Assembly (NCBI GenBank): GCA_029782225.1
Contig: JAKOVF010000277.1
Location: 1-64,000 of the forward strand
Length of the DNA stretch: 64,000 bases
From: Chloroflexota bacterium
Lineage (GTDB): Bacteria > Chloroflexota > Anaerolineae > Anaerolineales > Villigracilaceae
Direction: 5' to 3'
Of the stretch, positions 1 through 8,671 are shown piece by piece. Made by a program: the position numbers and the translations under genes. How positions within the stretch are numbered: the first letter of the stretch is position 1; every line of letters begins with the position of its first letter. Below the pieces are notes generated by a model. The model searched no databases, was not told the origin of the DNA, and saw only the letters and a list, made by a program, of their open reading frames with translations.

Positions 1-651
1 GAACAAGTCATTGACTCGGCGGTCGCTGCCATTCTCGATGCCACCGTTCCGCTCTTTACCATTGTCATGGCGCATTTCCTGCTGCACGATGACAAGATGA
101 CGGTTCCCAAGGTGCTCGGTCTATTGATAGGGTTTGCGGGGGTGATTATTCTTATGAGCAAGGATCTCGGCCAATCGTCAAGTTCACTGCTCGGACAGGC
201 GGCGGTGGTCGTGGCCTGCATTTTTTATGCCGGCAGCAATGTCTATGCACGTCATACGACCGAGAATTCACATGCACTCCATAGAAGTGTGGGCCCACTG
301 ATTTCCTCCACGGCAGTGATGTGGGTTGCAACTTTCTCCTTCGAGTCACCCTTGAAAGTTCCGCATTTGGCAATCACCTGGATTGCGTTGATCTGGCTGG
401 GCGTTTTGGGTTCTGGCGTAGCGTTCATTATGCTTTACTATCTTGTTCACGAGATCGGTCCCACCCGCGCGACCATGGTGTCGTATCTCTTTCCATTGGG
501 TGGCATACTTCTTGGCGTGATCTTCCTCGGCGAGCAACTGACCTGGCAACTGCTCGTCGGTGGTATGCTTGTCATTGCAAGTCTGGTTGTCGCCAACTGG
601 CAGCCGCGCACAAATTCAGTCACAAGGGTAGAGGAACCCAAACAAGCATGA
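1..651 (+). CDS. EamA/DMT-family transporter, C-terminal part
   Basis: The frame is open from base 1, so the gene begins before the window and only its last 216 codons are seen. It codes for several hydrophobic helices in the pattern of EamA (DMT) permeases, including a loop close to the family's usual 'NAT.P.FT' stretch at the left edge (DATVPLFT) and a late 'PTRATMVSYLFPLGGILLGVIF' type helix. Proteins of this family export small metabolites across the inner membrane; the substrate cannot be told from sequence. The stop codon overlaps the start of era by four bases, so the two are probably co-transcribed. Confidence 0.85.
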   Translation, partial: EQVIDSAVAAILDATVPLFTIVMAHFLLHDDKMTVPKVLGLLIGFAGVIILMSKDLGQSSSSLLGQAAVVVACIFYAGSNVYARHTTENSHALHRSVGPLISSTAVMWVATFSFESPLKVPHLAITWIALIWLGVLGSGVAFIMLYYLVHEIGPTRATMVSYLFPLGGILLGVIFLGEQLTWQLLVGGMLVIASLVVANWQPRTNSVTRVEEPKQA

Positions 652-1547
652 ATTCCCGCTCGGGCTTTGTCGCTGTGATTGGTCGTCCCAACGTGGGCAA
701 GTCCACGCTGATCAACGCGCTCCTGGGTCAAAAGGTTGCGGCGGTTTCACCGCGCCCACAGACCACGCGCCGCCGTCAGCTTGGAATCCTCACCGTCGAA
801 AATCTCCAGATCGTCTTCGTGGATACACCTGGCATTCATAACCCGCGTCACAAGCTCGGCGAATTCCTTAATCAGGAGGCTGAGGAGGCCCTCGAAGGCG
901 TGGATGTGATCCTCTGGCTGGTAGATGCTTCCGTTGAACCCACAGAGGAGGACGCCCGCATCGCATCCCTTTTAAACGGCATCTCGCCTCAGACGCCCCG
1001 AATGCTGATCCTGAACAAAATGGACCTGGTCAAACCCGACGAAGAGTCCGCGCGGGCGGAGGCATATTCAAAGATGTGGAGTCAGGCTCAGGTCCAGAAA
1101 GTATCCGCCGTGAAGAGAATTGGGCTGGGTCAACTGCTCGAAGCGCTGACAAACCTCCTCCCCGAGCGACCGCCTGAATTCCCCGAAGAGCAAATTACGG
1201 ATGTTTACGAAAAGGATATTGCCGCGGATTTGGTCCGTGAGGCGTGTTTATTCAAATTACGAGACGAAGTGCCGCACGGGTTGGCGGTGCGGATCGACGA
1301 ATTCAAGGAACGCGAGAATGGCATGGCTTACATAGCCGCGACGATTTTTGTCGAGCGCGAGTCGCAGAAGGGTATCGTGATCGGCGAGGGCGGGAAAATG
1401 TTGAAGGCGATTGGAAGCGCGGCGCGCAAGGAAATCGAAGAGATGGGCGGGCGCAGGGTTTTTCTGGAATTGCGCGTGAAGGTGGAGAAGGATTGGCGCG
1501 ATAATGAGAACGCGTTGAAAAAGTTCGGGTATGTGAAAAAGAAATAA
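648..1547 (+). CDS. era: GTPase Era
   Basis: Era is an essential GTPase that binds the 3' end of 16S rRNA and helps mature the 30S subunit. The 299-residue product has the G1 loop GRPNVGKST near residue 12, the switch region with a TTR motif, G3 DTPG, and G4 NKMD, followed by a C-terminal KH RNA-binding domain with GEGGKMLKAIG. Length is normal for the family. The start is the ATG overlapping the transporter stop, which places MNSRSGFVAVIGRPN at the N terminus as expected. A longer open frame upstream in this phase is antisense-like noise inside the transporter. Confidence 0.97.
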   Translation: MNSRSGFVAVIGRPNVGKSTLINALLGQKVAAVSPRPQTTRRRQLGILTVENLQIVFVDTPGIHNPRHKLGEFLNQEAEEALEGVDVILWLVDASVEPTEEDARIASLLNGISPQTPRMLILNKMDLVKPDEESARAEAYSKMWSQAQVQKVSAVKRIGLGQLLEALTNLLPERPPEFPEEQITDVYEKDIAADLVREACLFKLRDEVPHGLAVRIDEFKERENGMAYIAATIFVERESQKGIVIGEGGKMLKAIGSAARKEIEEMGGRRVFLELRVKVEKDWRDNENALKKFGYVKKK

Positions 1548-1553
1548 CCAACC

Positions 1554-1673
1554 TGTCATTGCGAGGCATTCGCGCTGAGCGGAGCCGTAGGCGCAGTCGA
1601 AGCGCCGCCCGAAGCAATCTCAAACATAAATGGAGATTGCTCCGGGTAGAAGAGCATCGCCCTCGCAATGACA
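1554..1673. repeat. palindromic MITE-like repeat, TGTCATTGCGAGG family
   Basis: Outer ends read TGTCATTGCGAGG and CCTCGCAATGACA, with inner GAAGCAATCT and AGATTGCT arms. The core carries an extra stretch with gagcggagccgtaggcgcagtcgaagcg, a second repeat motif also met near 40.3 kb. There is no gene inside. The same family recurs at 2.4, 20.1, 24.3, 35.2, 40.4 and 41.4 kb. Probably a non-autonomous mobile palindrome that sits between genes and may act as a bidirectional terminator. Confidence 0.8.
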
Positions 1674-1695
1674 AGGATACCCTTGGGAGGGACGC

Positions 1696-2358
1696 ATGTA
1701 TACTTTCCTCATCCTCGCCATCCTCTTCGCGGCCTTGGAAGCTTACGCTACCAACAACGGTTTACAGAAAATCGAATATATAGCCAAGCCTGCGGTCATT
1801 GTTTGCTTGTTCATCTGGTTGTATCTTTCAACGGGGCTGCACGGTGCGGCATTCTGGTTCGGACTCGGAATCCTGTTTGCTCTGGTGGGTGACATAATGC
1901 TTTTGTGGCTTGACCGCTTCTTCCTGTTTGGATTAGCCGCCTTCCTGTTCACACATATCTTTTACACCTTTGGATTTATGTCGGGATTTGTTGGTATCTC
2001 AGCCTGGTCTTTTCTCCTTGCCATCATTCTTGGAATTAGCGCGGCGCGCGTGTTGAGGCGAATTGTCTCATCCATGCGACAAAAGGGAGAAACGCGTCTG
2101 ATCCTGCCTGTCCTCCTGTATTCGGTCATCATCACTGCAATGCTCTATGCCGCCATGCTGACGCTTTCTGACATGACATGGAAAGCTAGCGCATCGCTTC
2201 TGGCGGCCGCCGGCGCGTTCCTTTTCTTTATGTCAGATTTGATACTGGCCTGGAATAAATTTGTCACCCCGATTGCCCGCGGGAGAACGCTCAACATTGT
2301 GTTGTATCATGCAGGGCAGATTTTGTTGATTGCCGGGGTGGTTACTCAATTTGGTTAA
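1696..2358 (+). CDS. lysoplasmalogenase-like membrane protein (YhhN/TMEM86 family)
   Basis: A 220-residue, very hydrophobic protein with about seven or eight predicted helices. The pattern KP near residue 31, GDIMLLW at about 67 and a late H-AGQ in the last helix match the YhhN/TMEM86 family, whose characterised members hydrolyse the vinyl ether bond of lysoplasmalogens. Length is normal. It stands alone between two palindromic repeats. The family call rests on motif order and hydrophobicity; the substrate in this bacterium is inference. Confidence 0.8.
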   Translation: MYTFLILAILFAALEAYATNNGLQKIEYIAKPAVIVCLFIWLYLSTGLHGAAFWFGLGILFALVGDIMLLWLDRFFLFGLAAFLFTHIFYTFGFMSGFVGISAWSFLLAIILGISAARVLRRIVSSMRQKGETRLILPVLLYSVIITAMLYAAMLTLSDMTWKASASLLAAAGAFLFFMSDLILAWNKFVTPIARGRTLNIVLYHAGQILLIAGVVTQFG

Positions 2359-2361
2359 ACC

Positions 2362-2505
2362 TATCATTGCCCCGCCTGCTTCCCCGCACCATCAACTCAT
2401 TAGCGAAGGGTGCGGGGCTTTCGGCGGGGTTGCGAGCGACAGCGAAGCAATTCCCAACTAAACGGGAGATTGCTTCGTCGCGGCGAATGCTCCTCGCAAT
2501 GACAG
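2362..2505. repeat. palindromic MITE-like repeat with nested CCCCGCC palindrome
   Basis: The left end TCATTGC is followed by a second palindrome that starts CCCCGCC and ends GGCGGGG, then TTGC and the rest of the normal repeat (GAGCGACAGCGAAGCAAT ... ATTGCTTCGTCG ... CCTCGCAATGACA). The TTGC on both sides of the inner palindrome looks like a target duplication, so one element appears to have inserted into another. It lies between convergent genes. Confidence 0.75.
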
Positions 2506-2511
2506 ACAAAC

Positions 2512-3402
2512 TTATTGCGCCTTCAGCGGCCTGAACCCTTCACCGAGCGCCTCATGCGCTACGCCGATCACCATGAATGCATCCGGGTCCAATTCGTGGA
2601 CGATGGTCTTCAGCGTTGCTACCTCTGCACGCGTCACCACACAGTAGAGGACTGGCCTTGAATTTCCCGTGTATGCGCCCGTTGCATCGAGGAAGGTAAC
2701 CCCGCGCTCCAAGTCTTCCATGATACGATCCGAAATTGCCACAGGCTGGGCCGTGACGATCAACGCTGTGCGGACTGTCCCGCCGCCTTCAAGTACGGTC
2801 TCTGAGACGAGTCCGCTGATGTACAGTGTGATCATCGCGTACAATGCCAGCTTCCAGCCGAAGATGAACCCCGCCGAGAGGATGACTGCGGTATCCACCA
2901 TCAAGTAACTTTGCGTCATCGAGATGCCGCGCCAGTGGTTAAGAATGCGTGCCAGGATGTCCGATCCGCCGCTGGTGCCGCGGGCGCGATAGACCAGTCC
3001 ATACCCGATGCCGCTGACGATCGCCCCATAAAGTGCGTTCAGGAAGATATCCCCTCTCAGATCGCTGATAAGGATGGTTGCTGCGCCATGAGGGCCGAAC
3101 ATGGGCATCTTCAACAACAGGTCTGTGAACAGGGAGTATGTGGCCACTGCCGTTGCTGTCCGCAAAGCGAAGCGCTGTCCGCCCAGGAAACGCCAGCCCA
3201 GAGCGAAAAGGGGAATATTACCAGTAAAGACCATTAACCCGATCGGCCATCCTGTGAAATGATTAATGAGTTGCGAAATGCCAGTTACTCCGCCCGATGC
3301 CAACTGTGCAGGGACAAAGAACAGGCGCAGGCTGACAGCCTGAATCAACGCGCCGAGGGCGATCAGGACGTAATCGCGAATATTGGGCCAGTACTTTTTC
3401 AT
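2512..3402 (-). CDS. YitT family membrane protein (DUF161 + DUF2179)
   Basis: A 296-residue protein with five or six N-terminal membrane helices (FVPAQLASGGVTGISQLI, GNIPLFALGW are typical DUF161 stretches, and GTSGGSDILARIL is the family signature) and a soluble C-terminal DUF2179 domain ending with LDPDAFMVIGVAHEALGEGF. The family is widespread and its function unsettled; some members are annotated as transporters. The ATG at 3402 is chosen because a GAAAGG ribosome site lies just upstream; a longer frame starting at 3459 lacks one and would overlap the divergent promoter. The gene is divergent from the flippase-like gene. Confidence 0.9.
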   Translation of the reverse strand: MKKYWPNIRDYVLIALGALIQAVSLRLFFVPAQLASGGVTGISQLINHFTGWPIGLMVFTGNIPLFALGWRFLGGQRFALRTATAVATYSLFTDLLLKMPMFGPHGAATILISDLRGDIFLNALYGAIVSGIGYGLVYRARGTSGGSDILARILNHWRGISMTQSYLMVDTAVILSAGFIFGWKLALYAMITLYISGLVSETVLEGGGTVRTALIVTAQPVAISDRIMEDLERGVTFLDATGAYTGNSRPVLYCVVTRAEVATLKTIVHELDPDAFMVIGVAHEALGEGFRPLKAQ

Positions 3403-3454
3403 GATGATTGCCTTTCGATTTCGTGAGAACGGCCGGGACATTATAGCTGAATGG

Positions 3455-3460
3455 TACAAT
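3455..3460 (+). promoter_or_regulatory. -10 box TACAAT of a leaderless transcript
   Basis: TACAAT ends eight bases before the ATG at 3469, so transcription would start at or within a base or two of the start codon. No ribosome site is visible. The same arrangement occurs at 13772, 23575 and 28880. Confidence 0.5.
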
Positions 3461-3468
3461 CAGCGCCG

Positions 3469-4512
3469 ATGAAAAACTGGATACGCAAATACTGGAAGTT
3501 TCTACTGGGGTTGGCGATCAGTGCCGTTTTTGTTTATTCTGCCGCCAGAAAATTAGAATGGGAAGATTTCTTTCTGGCAGTACGAAGCGCCAATTATTGG
3601 TGGTTGATCCCCGGAGTAGGGGTGTACATGATCGGTTTATGGGTGCGTGCCTGGCGTTGGCATTATCTGCTCCGTCCGGTGAAACCCATCTCCACCAGCA
3701 CCATGTTCCCAATTGTTACGATTGGCTATATGGGCAACAACATTTATCCTGCTCGTGCCGGCGAGGTTTTGCGGGCTGTCATCCTTAAACGTCATGAGAA
3801 TGTGCCCATCTCCGCCTCGTTAGCGACAGTCATCGTTGAACGGATTTTTGACGGGGTGGTGATGCTGGCCTTCATTTTTGTCAATCTGGGTGAGCTATCA
3901 CGACTGACAGATTTTTCGATCCCACTGGCAGGTCTTCAAATTGGTTTACAAGATTTAGCATTGTGGGGGAGTATAGCGTTCTTTGGGGCGCTGGCAGTCT
4001 TCATCTTAGCAGCAATGTTTCCTGAAGTGACTGAAAGATTATTGGCCTGGTTCGTAAACCACTTCCTGCCGGAAAAGCTGCGTCCAAAGGTTATGGGAGT
4101 AGCCGTCCGTTTTTTGGCTGGACTGGAATCCCTGCACTCGCCTTTAGAGTCCTTGATGATCTTTCTGACATCCGCAGTGATCTGGCTGTTGGAAACGGGC
4201 AAATATTGGTTCGTGATGCACGCATTCGGTTTCAGCGTCAGTTTTTTTGCCCTGATGTTGATGAATGGTGTCGTCAATTTAGCAACAACGCTGCCTGGCG
4301 CACCTGGTTATGTGGGCACCTTCGACGCACCAGGCATCGCCGTGTTGGCAGCCTATGGAGTGGATGTCAACGTGGCGGCTGGTTATACGGTTGTTCTTCA
4401 CATTGCGCTGTGGGTTGTTCCCACCTTGCTCGGAGCCTATTATCTGGCACGCGAGGGAGTTAAGTGGTCCGATAATTTGAGAAAAGAAACGGATTTGAAA
4501 GAGCCTGTATGA
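3469..4512 (+). CDS. YbhN/lysyl-PG synthase-type transmembrane protein (UPF0104)
   Basis: A 347-residue membrane protein with about eight helices. The motif GYMGNNIYPARAGEVLRA near residue 90 and the later LPGAPGYVGTFDAPG match the UPF0104/AglD C-terminal family, often linked to lipid-linked sugar handling or flipping. A short upstream extension to 3451 is possible, but the -10 box at 3455 argues for the ATG at 3469. The stop overlaps the next ATG (ATGA), so it is translationally coupled to the FAD oxidoreductase. Together they suggest a cell-envelope glycan or lipid step. Confidence 0.85.
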   Translation: MKNWIRKYWKFLLGLAISAVFVYSAARKLEWEDFFLAVRSANYWWLIPGVGVYMIGLWVRAWRWHYLLRPVKPISTSTMFPIVTIGYMGNNIYPARAGEVLRAVILKRHENVPISASLATVIVERIFDGVVMLAFIFVNLGELSRLTDFSIPLAGLQIGLQDLALWGSIAFFGALAVFILAAMFPEVTERLLAWFVNHFLPEKLRPKVMGVAVRFLAGLESLHSPLESLMIFLTSAVIWLLETGKYWFVMHAFGFSVSFFALMLMNGVVNLATTLPGAPGYVGTFDAPGIAVLAAYGVDVNVAAGYTVVLHIALWVVPTLLGAYYLAREGVKWSDNLRKETDLKEPV

Positions 4513-5792
4513 AAATTGCGATCATCGGGGCAGGGTTTGGCGGCATGGCAGCCGCGTACGATTTGAAAAAATCGGGGCATGACGTTGCCATTTTTGAGTC
4601 AGCGGATTATGTGGGCGGGTTGGCAAGCGGATTCAAGGAACCTCACTGGGATTGGTCGGTGGAGAAGTTTTATCACCACTGGTTTCAGAGTGATAAATAC
4701 ATGCTGGGGTTGATCCACGAATTGGGCTGGGAGGACAAGGTTATTTTCCCGCGGCCGCTGACGGTGATGTATCACAAGGGGAAGTTCTATCCGTTCGACT
4801 CGATCCTCAAGGCGCTCCTCTTTCCGGGACTTGGATTTGGCCTCGATAAAATCAGGTTTGGCTTCGTCGGGTTGTTTCTCCGTTTAACGAATAACTGGAA
4901 AGCCCTCGAAAAAGTGACTGCTGACTCGTGGATGATGAAATGGGCTGGCAGGAACGTCTATGAGAAGATGTGGAAGCCATTGCTCATTGGGAAGTTTGGC
5001 CCGTTCTATCGTGATGTCAACATGGCATGGATGTGGGCGCGCATCAAGGCGCGGACGACTCGTCTCGGCACGTTCGAGGGTGGCTTTCAGAGATTTGCGG
5101 ATACGTTTGCGCAAAGACTTCGCGAATCGGCAGTCGAGATTCGGCTGGGAGCGAAGGTCGAGTCGGTTAGACGGGAGCAGGCCGGTCTGTCCGTAAGAAG
5201 CGATGGCAAGTCTGAATCCTTCGATAAGGTGCTCGTCACAACGTCACCAAGTCTGATGGCGAAGTTGAGTCCTGATCTTCCCAAAAATTATTTACAGGGC
5301 TTGCTTGAGCTGAAGTCCATGGGCGCGGTGGTGATGGTACTGTCGCTGAAGAATCAATTATCGAAGGAAGGATATTACTGGTTCAACCTGCCCAAGGAAG
5401 CGGGTTTCCCGATGTTGGCGCTCGTGGAGCATACGAACTTTGTCTCGCCTGAGCATTTTGGCGGCGATCACATTTTGTATGCCGGTGATTACCTGGAAGC
5501 GGGACATGAATATTTTTCGTTGAGCGATGAACAGTTACTCGAGAAGTTTTTGCCTGCGTTCCAGAAAATCAACCCTGAGTTTTCGCGCGATTGGGTGAAG
5601 AAGGTCTGGGTATTCAAAACGAATTATGCCCAGCCTGTGCCGCTGCTGAATCACTCCCAAAACATTCCTCCGATCCAAACGCCAATCGATGGATTGTATT
5701 TTGCTTCAATGAGCCAGGTCTATCCGTGGGACCGAGGCACGAATTTTGCAGTGGAGATCGGACGGCGGGCGGCGCGCTTGATGATGGACTGA
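4509..5792 (+). CDS. NAD(P)/FAD-dependent amine-oxidase-like oxidoreductase
   Basis: The N terminus MKIAIIGAGFGGMAAAYDLKKSG is a Rossmann dinucleotide fold (residues 4-33), followed by the ExxxxxGG(L) motif at about residue 30-40 that binds FAD. The C terminus ends with a second FAD contact, GLYFASMSQVYPWDRGTNFAVEIGR. At 427 residues it fits the protoporphyrinogen-oxidase/UDP-galactopyranose-mutase-like group often found next to glycosyltransferases and flippases. The substrate is unknown; a role in sugar or isoprenoid-lipid modification is inferred from the coupled upstream gene. Confidence 0.85.
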   Translation: MKIAIIGAGFGGMAAAYDLKKSGHDVAIFESADYVGGLASGFKEPHWDWSVEKFYHHWFQSDKYMLGLIHELGWEDKVIFPRPLTVMYHKGKFYPFDSILKALLFPGLGFGLDKIRFGFVGLFLRLTNNWKALEKVTADSWMMKWAGRNVYEKMWKPLLIGKFGPFYRDVNMAWMWARIKARTTRLGTFEGGFQRFADTFAQRLRESAVEIRLGAKVESVRREQAGLSVRSDGKSESFDKVLVTTSPSLMAKLSPDLPKNYLQGLLELKSMGAVVMVLSLKNQLSKEGYYWFNLPKEAGFPMLALVEHTNFVSPEHFGGDHILYAGDYLEAGHEYFSLSDEQLLEKFLPAFQKINPEFSRDWVKKVWVFKTNYAQPVPLLNHSQNIPPIQTPIDGLYFASMSQVYPWDRGTNFAVEIGRRAARLMMD

Positions 5793-5803
5793 TCTTGAAG
5801 GCC

Positions 5804-5848
5804 TGAATCAAACATCCGAACCCAGATTAGTTCGGATGTTTTGATTCA
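5804..5848. terminator. bidirectional hairpin terminator
   Basis: Arms TGAATCAAACATCCGAAC and GTTCGGATGTTTTGATTCA pair over about 18 bases around an 8-base loop, between convergent genes. Short T runs occur on both sides. The right arm contains the stop codon of the minus-strand lipoprotein gene. Confidence 0.7.
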
Positions 5849-6241
5849 TTCAACCACGATCGTATAATCCTTCTCCCCTGTCTGCCCGCTGACATTTGTC
5901 CCGTAGCACCAGACACTGATGGTGAAAGTATAGGTCCCTGCCTGTGTGGGAGTGCCGGTGATCTTTGCCGTATCGAGCACATCTTTCTGGATGACCAATT
6001 CCAGCCCCGGCGGTAATGTGTTCGGAGCAATAGAAAAGTCGCCTACAGGAGTCCGGTTCTCAGAGACTTTGATCTCGACCTCATAGGGAACTCCCACTTT
6101 GGCGGCTGGCATGGATGGCGGGTCGAATTTCAAATCGCCTCGAACCGTTTTATCGGATGGAGGAAATAAGGACTGGCAAGCTAGGGTAAGAGCCAGGAGT
6201 GAAATCATCGAGAAAGCAATCATCCAGCGAGCGCGGTTCAT
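5846..6241 (-). CDS. secreted lipoprotein with putative Ig domain
   Basis: A 131-residue protein with a signal peptide ending in a lipobox (LTLAC near residue 22), then one beta-rich domain containing LPPGLELV and GTPTQAGTYTFTISV, which is the pattern of He_PIG/putative Ig domains. Such domains sit in extracellular binding or adhesion proteins. It is followed on the same strand by the GerMN and NBR1 lipoproteins' upstream block, so the three genes form a set of exported envelope proteins, though spacing allows separate promoters. Function of this particular protein is unknown. Confidence 0.75.
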   Translation of the reverse strand: MNRARWMIAFSMISLLALTLACQSLFPPSDKTVRGDLKFDPPSMPAAKVGVPYEVEIKVSENRTPVGDFSIAPNTLPPGLELVIQKDVLDTAKITGTPTQAGTYTFTISVWCYGTNVSGQTGEKDYTIVVE

Positions 6242-6271
6242 TTGGATCTCCTTTTGTAAGATGTGGAGATT

Positions 6272-6925
6272 TTACTTCAATGACAATACCTCTTCCATCG
6301 GTTTGTCATTAATAAAGACCTGGACATCGCTGACAGTGGAGAATTGCAGGGCCGTTTCTTTGATCTGTGCCTCGAACCGCGGATTGTCACATTCGCCGCC
6401 GGGCATCACGGTCCCGGTGAGATGGATAATAGCCTTGCCCTGCTCAATCGTCACATTATCCACCTTCAAGTCTGACTGATACAGCGCGTTGTAGTACCCC
6501 GCATCGCCGTAGAATTGCTGTTTTGCAGAGAGCAGTTTTTCCAGCGCGGCTCTCAAGATGGCCTGTGTCTGTGGAATATAGACTGTGATGGGAACTACGC
6601 TGTCGCCGCATCCTACCGAAGTGCCGGATTGACCGTTATCTTCCAGTTTGATCAGAAATATCTTGACCTCTTGCTGGCTCGCCGAAGCCGTTACAGTGGA
6701 GCCAGATTGAGCGGGTGGGAGGGTTGGCGGGACATCTGTCGGAGGCGCTAAAGTAAGGGCGGCCGGGGGAAGGTCTGTATTCGTTGGAAGGACGGGCGGA
6801 ACAGGCGTGCCAGTTGGCAGGGATGGAAGCACGGCCGAGGTTGGCTGTTCGATCGCTACCTGGAATCCCCCGCATGCAGTCAGAAATACCCCTGCGAAAA
6901 GTACGAGCATTCTGTAGATTTTCAT
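6272..6925 (-). CDS. GerMN-domain lipoprotein
   Basis: A 217-residue protein with a lipoprotein signal (VFLTACGG near residue 18), a long Pro/Thr linker (residues about 27-80) and a GerMN domain. The domain shows VPITVYIPQTQAILRAALEKLL, the downstream VDNVTIEQGKAIIHLTG and the closing VSDVQVFINDKP. GerMN domains bind at the cell envelope in GerM and LpqB proteins and are not limited to spore formers. The gene lies 30 bases upstream of the Ig lipoprotein in transcription order. Confidence 0.85.
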   Translation of the reverse strand: MKIYRMLVLFAGVFLTACGGFQVAIEQPTSAVLPSLPTGTPVPPVLPTNTDLPPAALTLAPPTDVPPTLPPAQSGSTVTASASQQEVKIFLIKLEDNGQSGTSVGCGDSVVPITVYIPQTQAILRAALEKLLSAKQQFYGDAGYYNALYQSDLKVDNVTIEQGKAIIHLTGTVMPGGECDNPRFEAQIKETALQFSTVSDVQVFINDKPMEEVLSLK

Positions 6926-7017
6926 ACTACCTCCGGTTTGGGGACGTACCAGATTCTAAACGCTGTTCATGAGAAGGTTGTTCCGGGGTAATCTCGAATC
7001 AATGGCGGCAATCAAAA

Positions 7018-7046
7018 AGGAGTGTGACCGTTTTGGTCACACTCCT
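7018..7046 (-). terminator. rho-independent terminator of the NBR1 gene
   Basis: A perfect 12-base stem (AGGAGTGTGACC / GGTCACACTCCT) with a 5-base loop. Read on the minus strand it is followed by CCTTTTTG, a U-tract, directly after the stop of the gene at 7055. Confidence 0.85.
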
Positions 7047-7054
7047 GAACGTTT

Positions 7055-7990
7055 CTATGGGTTGCGTCCGTGTGGATTCACATCCCAGTCGCAGATACCA
7101 ATGTTGCTAGTAGTCTGTCCGCCTTTGACCTCGAATGTCTTCAACAGGCGGTTCGCATCCACGTATGCACCTTCCAGACCATAACCGGGCGCCCAGGCAT
7201 ACGCGTAATAGGTTCCATTAGGCAGGAGAACGCTGAAGGCATTGTGGTTCTCCGGGATCGCGAACTGGATCTTCTCGTGCGTCACGGCATTCTCGAAATA
7301 GAGAGTCAAAGGAGGGTTGAACTCGCTTGGGTAGCAGAAGTAGCCGGCCACGGTGCCATGGGGCAGGTCTTGCTGCTGCACATTGATGTCCACATAGAAG
7401 GGCTGATTCGCTTTTTCACCGGTGGCAAACAAAACTCCAGACGGGTCGCGAAGCATCCAGTAGCTCGTGTAATGACCGGGGATGACCGGTGCGGTGAGCG
7501 TAACTGAGACATCCACTGTCTGACCGGGGGCCACATAACCGGGGAGATTCACAGCCAGCATCTGACCCATGATGCTGCCATTGTTGTAGACCAGCATGTA
7601 GTCCGGCGTCCATGTGCAGGTGCCGCGGTTCTTCAATCTCCAGATCTTGGTGAACGTCTCGCCGGGTAGAAAATTACTGCCGTCCGGCACGCTGACGTCT
7701 TTGACAAACATCACCCAATCGCAGTAGGAAACGGGCGTGGGGGATGGAATGGCCGTATTGGTAGGCGGCACTGGCGTGACGGTTGGCGGGACCGGCGTTT
7801 GGGTCGGCGCGCTTTGGGTGATCGCCATGATCGTCTGCGTGACGATGGCCTGTACCGTAGCGGCTGTATCAGGAGAGGCAGACCGGGTCTCCAATAAGGG
7901 CAGGGTGAGGAAGGTAATTGGAAAACAAGCCATAATGGCGAGGGCAAGGATGCCAAAAACAATGAGGATGGATTTTGTTGAACGTTCCAT
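7055..7990 (-). CDS. exported NBR1-Ig-like domain protein
   Basis: A 311-residue protein. An N-terminal hydrophobic helix ending at a Cys (LAIMACF) suggests a lipoprotein or membrane anchor. A Thr/Pro-rich linker leads to an NBR1-like Ig domain (about residues 90-205) with FLPGETFTKIWRLKNRGTCTW and the TAPVIPGHYTSYWMLRDPSG stretch, typical of many Chloroflexota secreted proteins. The C-terminal part, with ENHNAFSVLLPNGTYYAYAW, is a second beta domain. The start at 7990 has GGAG eight bases upstream; the frame could begin six codons earlier. Its role is unknown, probably cell-surface binding. Confidence 0.8.
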   Translation of the reverse strand: MERSTKSILIVFGILALAIMACFPITFLTLPLLETRSASPDTAATVQAIVTQTIMAITQSAPTQTPVPPTVTPVPPTNTAIPSPTPVSYCDWVMFVKDVSVPDGSNFLPGETFTKIWRLKNRGTCTWTPDYMLVYNNGSIMGQMLAVNLPGYVAPGQTVDVSVTLTAPVIPGHYTSYWMLRDPSGVLFATGEKANQPFYVDINVQQQDLPHGTVAGYFCYPSEFNPPLTLYFENAVTHEKIQFAIPENHNAFSVLLPNGTYYAYAWAPGYGLEGAYVDANRLLKTFEVKGGQTTSNIGICDWDVNPHGRNP

Positions 7991-8042
7991 GGTAAATCTC
8001 CGAATCAATGTGATGATGGAAACATAACGAACCCTGGAACTA

Positions 8043-8083
8043 CAAAGTTCCCCTTCCCAGGTAGTACCGAAGGGGGAACTTTG
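8043..8083. repeat. inverted repeat between divergent genes
   Basis: CAAAGTTCCCCTTC and GAAGGGGGAACTTTG form a stem around a 12-base loop. It lies upstream of both the NBR1 gene and ssb. It could be an operator or a leader hairpin of the minus-strand transcript; no U-run follows. Confidence 0.4.
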
Positions 8084-8102
8084 ATCGGGTTTGATTCACT
8101 TG

Positions 8103-8131
8103 TTAACAAAAGGATGAAGTAAGAGTACAAT
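8103..8131 (+). promoter_or_regulatory. putative sigma-70 promoter of ssb
   Basis: TTAACA, 17 bases, TACAAT. The start would be near 8138, giving a leader of about 60 bases that contains a small CCCGCCGcagttCGGCGGG hairpin before the ribosome site AAAGGAGAAAA of ssb. Confidence 0.5.
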
Positions 8132-8196
8132 AAAGATTAATCTAATTCCCCCGCCGCAGTTCGGCGGGTACCTCAAGCTCAAAGGAGAAAATCCCC

Positions 8197-8625
8197 ATGT
8201 ATCACACCATCATCATCGTCGGCAACGTTGGTAAAGACCCGGAAATGCGTTATACACCTTCCGGCCAGGCTGTAACATCGTTTTCAGTGGCAACCAATCG
8301 ACAGTACACCAGCGGAAACGGCGAGCAGGTCAAGGAGACGATCTGGTTCCGCGTCTCTACCTGGGGCAAACAGGCCGAGGTCTGCAACCAGTATGTGAAA
8401 CGGGGGATGAAGGTTCTCATCGAAGGACGTCTTACACCTGACAAAGCCACTGGCGGACCGCGCATCTGGACGAAACAGGATGGCTCGGCCGGAGCATCCT
8501 TTGAAGTGACAGCTTCCACTGTCCGCTTCCTTTCGTCGCGGAATGAGGGCGCTGAAGGCCCCGTTGCATCAGGTGGCGGTATGGAAGTTGCCGAACTGCC
8601 CGCCGAAGATGATATTCCATTCTAA
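8197..8625 (+). CDS. ssb: single-stranded DNA-binding protein
   Basis: SSB protects single-stranded DNA in replication and repair and recruits partner enzymes through its tail. The 142-residue product opens with an OB fold (IIIVGNVGKDPEMRYTPSGQAV, later ETIWFRVSTWGKQAE and GMKVLIEGRL) and ends with the acidic tip DDIPF that partners bind. The linker is short compared with the E. coli protein. Ribosome site AAAGGAG precedes the ATG. The translin-like gene downstream also belongs to a nucleic-acid-binding family. Confidence 0.96.
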   Translation: MYHTIIIVGNVGKDPEMRYTPSGQAVTSFSVATNRQYTSGNGEQVKETIWFRVSTWGKQAEVCNQYVKRGMKVLIEGRLTPDKATGGPRIWTKQDGSAGASFEVTASTVRFLSSRNEGAEGPVASGGGMEVAELPAEDDIPF

Positions 8626-8671
8626 ACGCGTGTGACCCTCTCGACTCATGAGAGGGGGTGAGCCGAAAGAC

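Noticed and set aside
321-647. Upstream extension of the era frame
   Set aside because: It overlaps the transporter gene; Era proteins start at the GTPase domain, as at 648.
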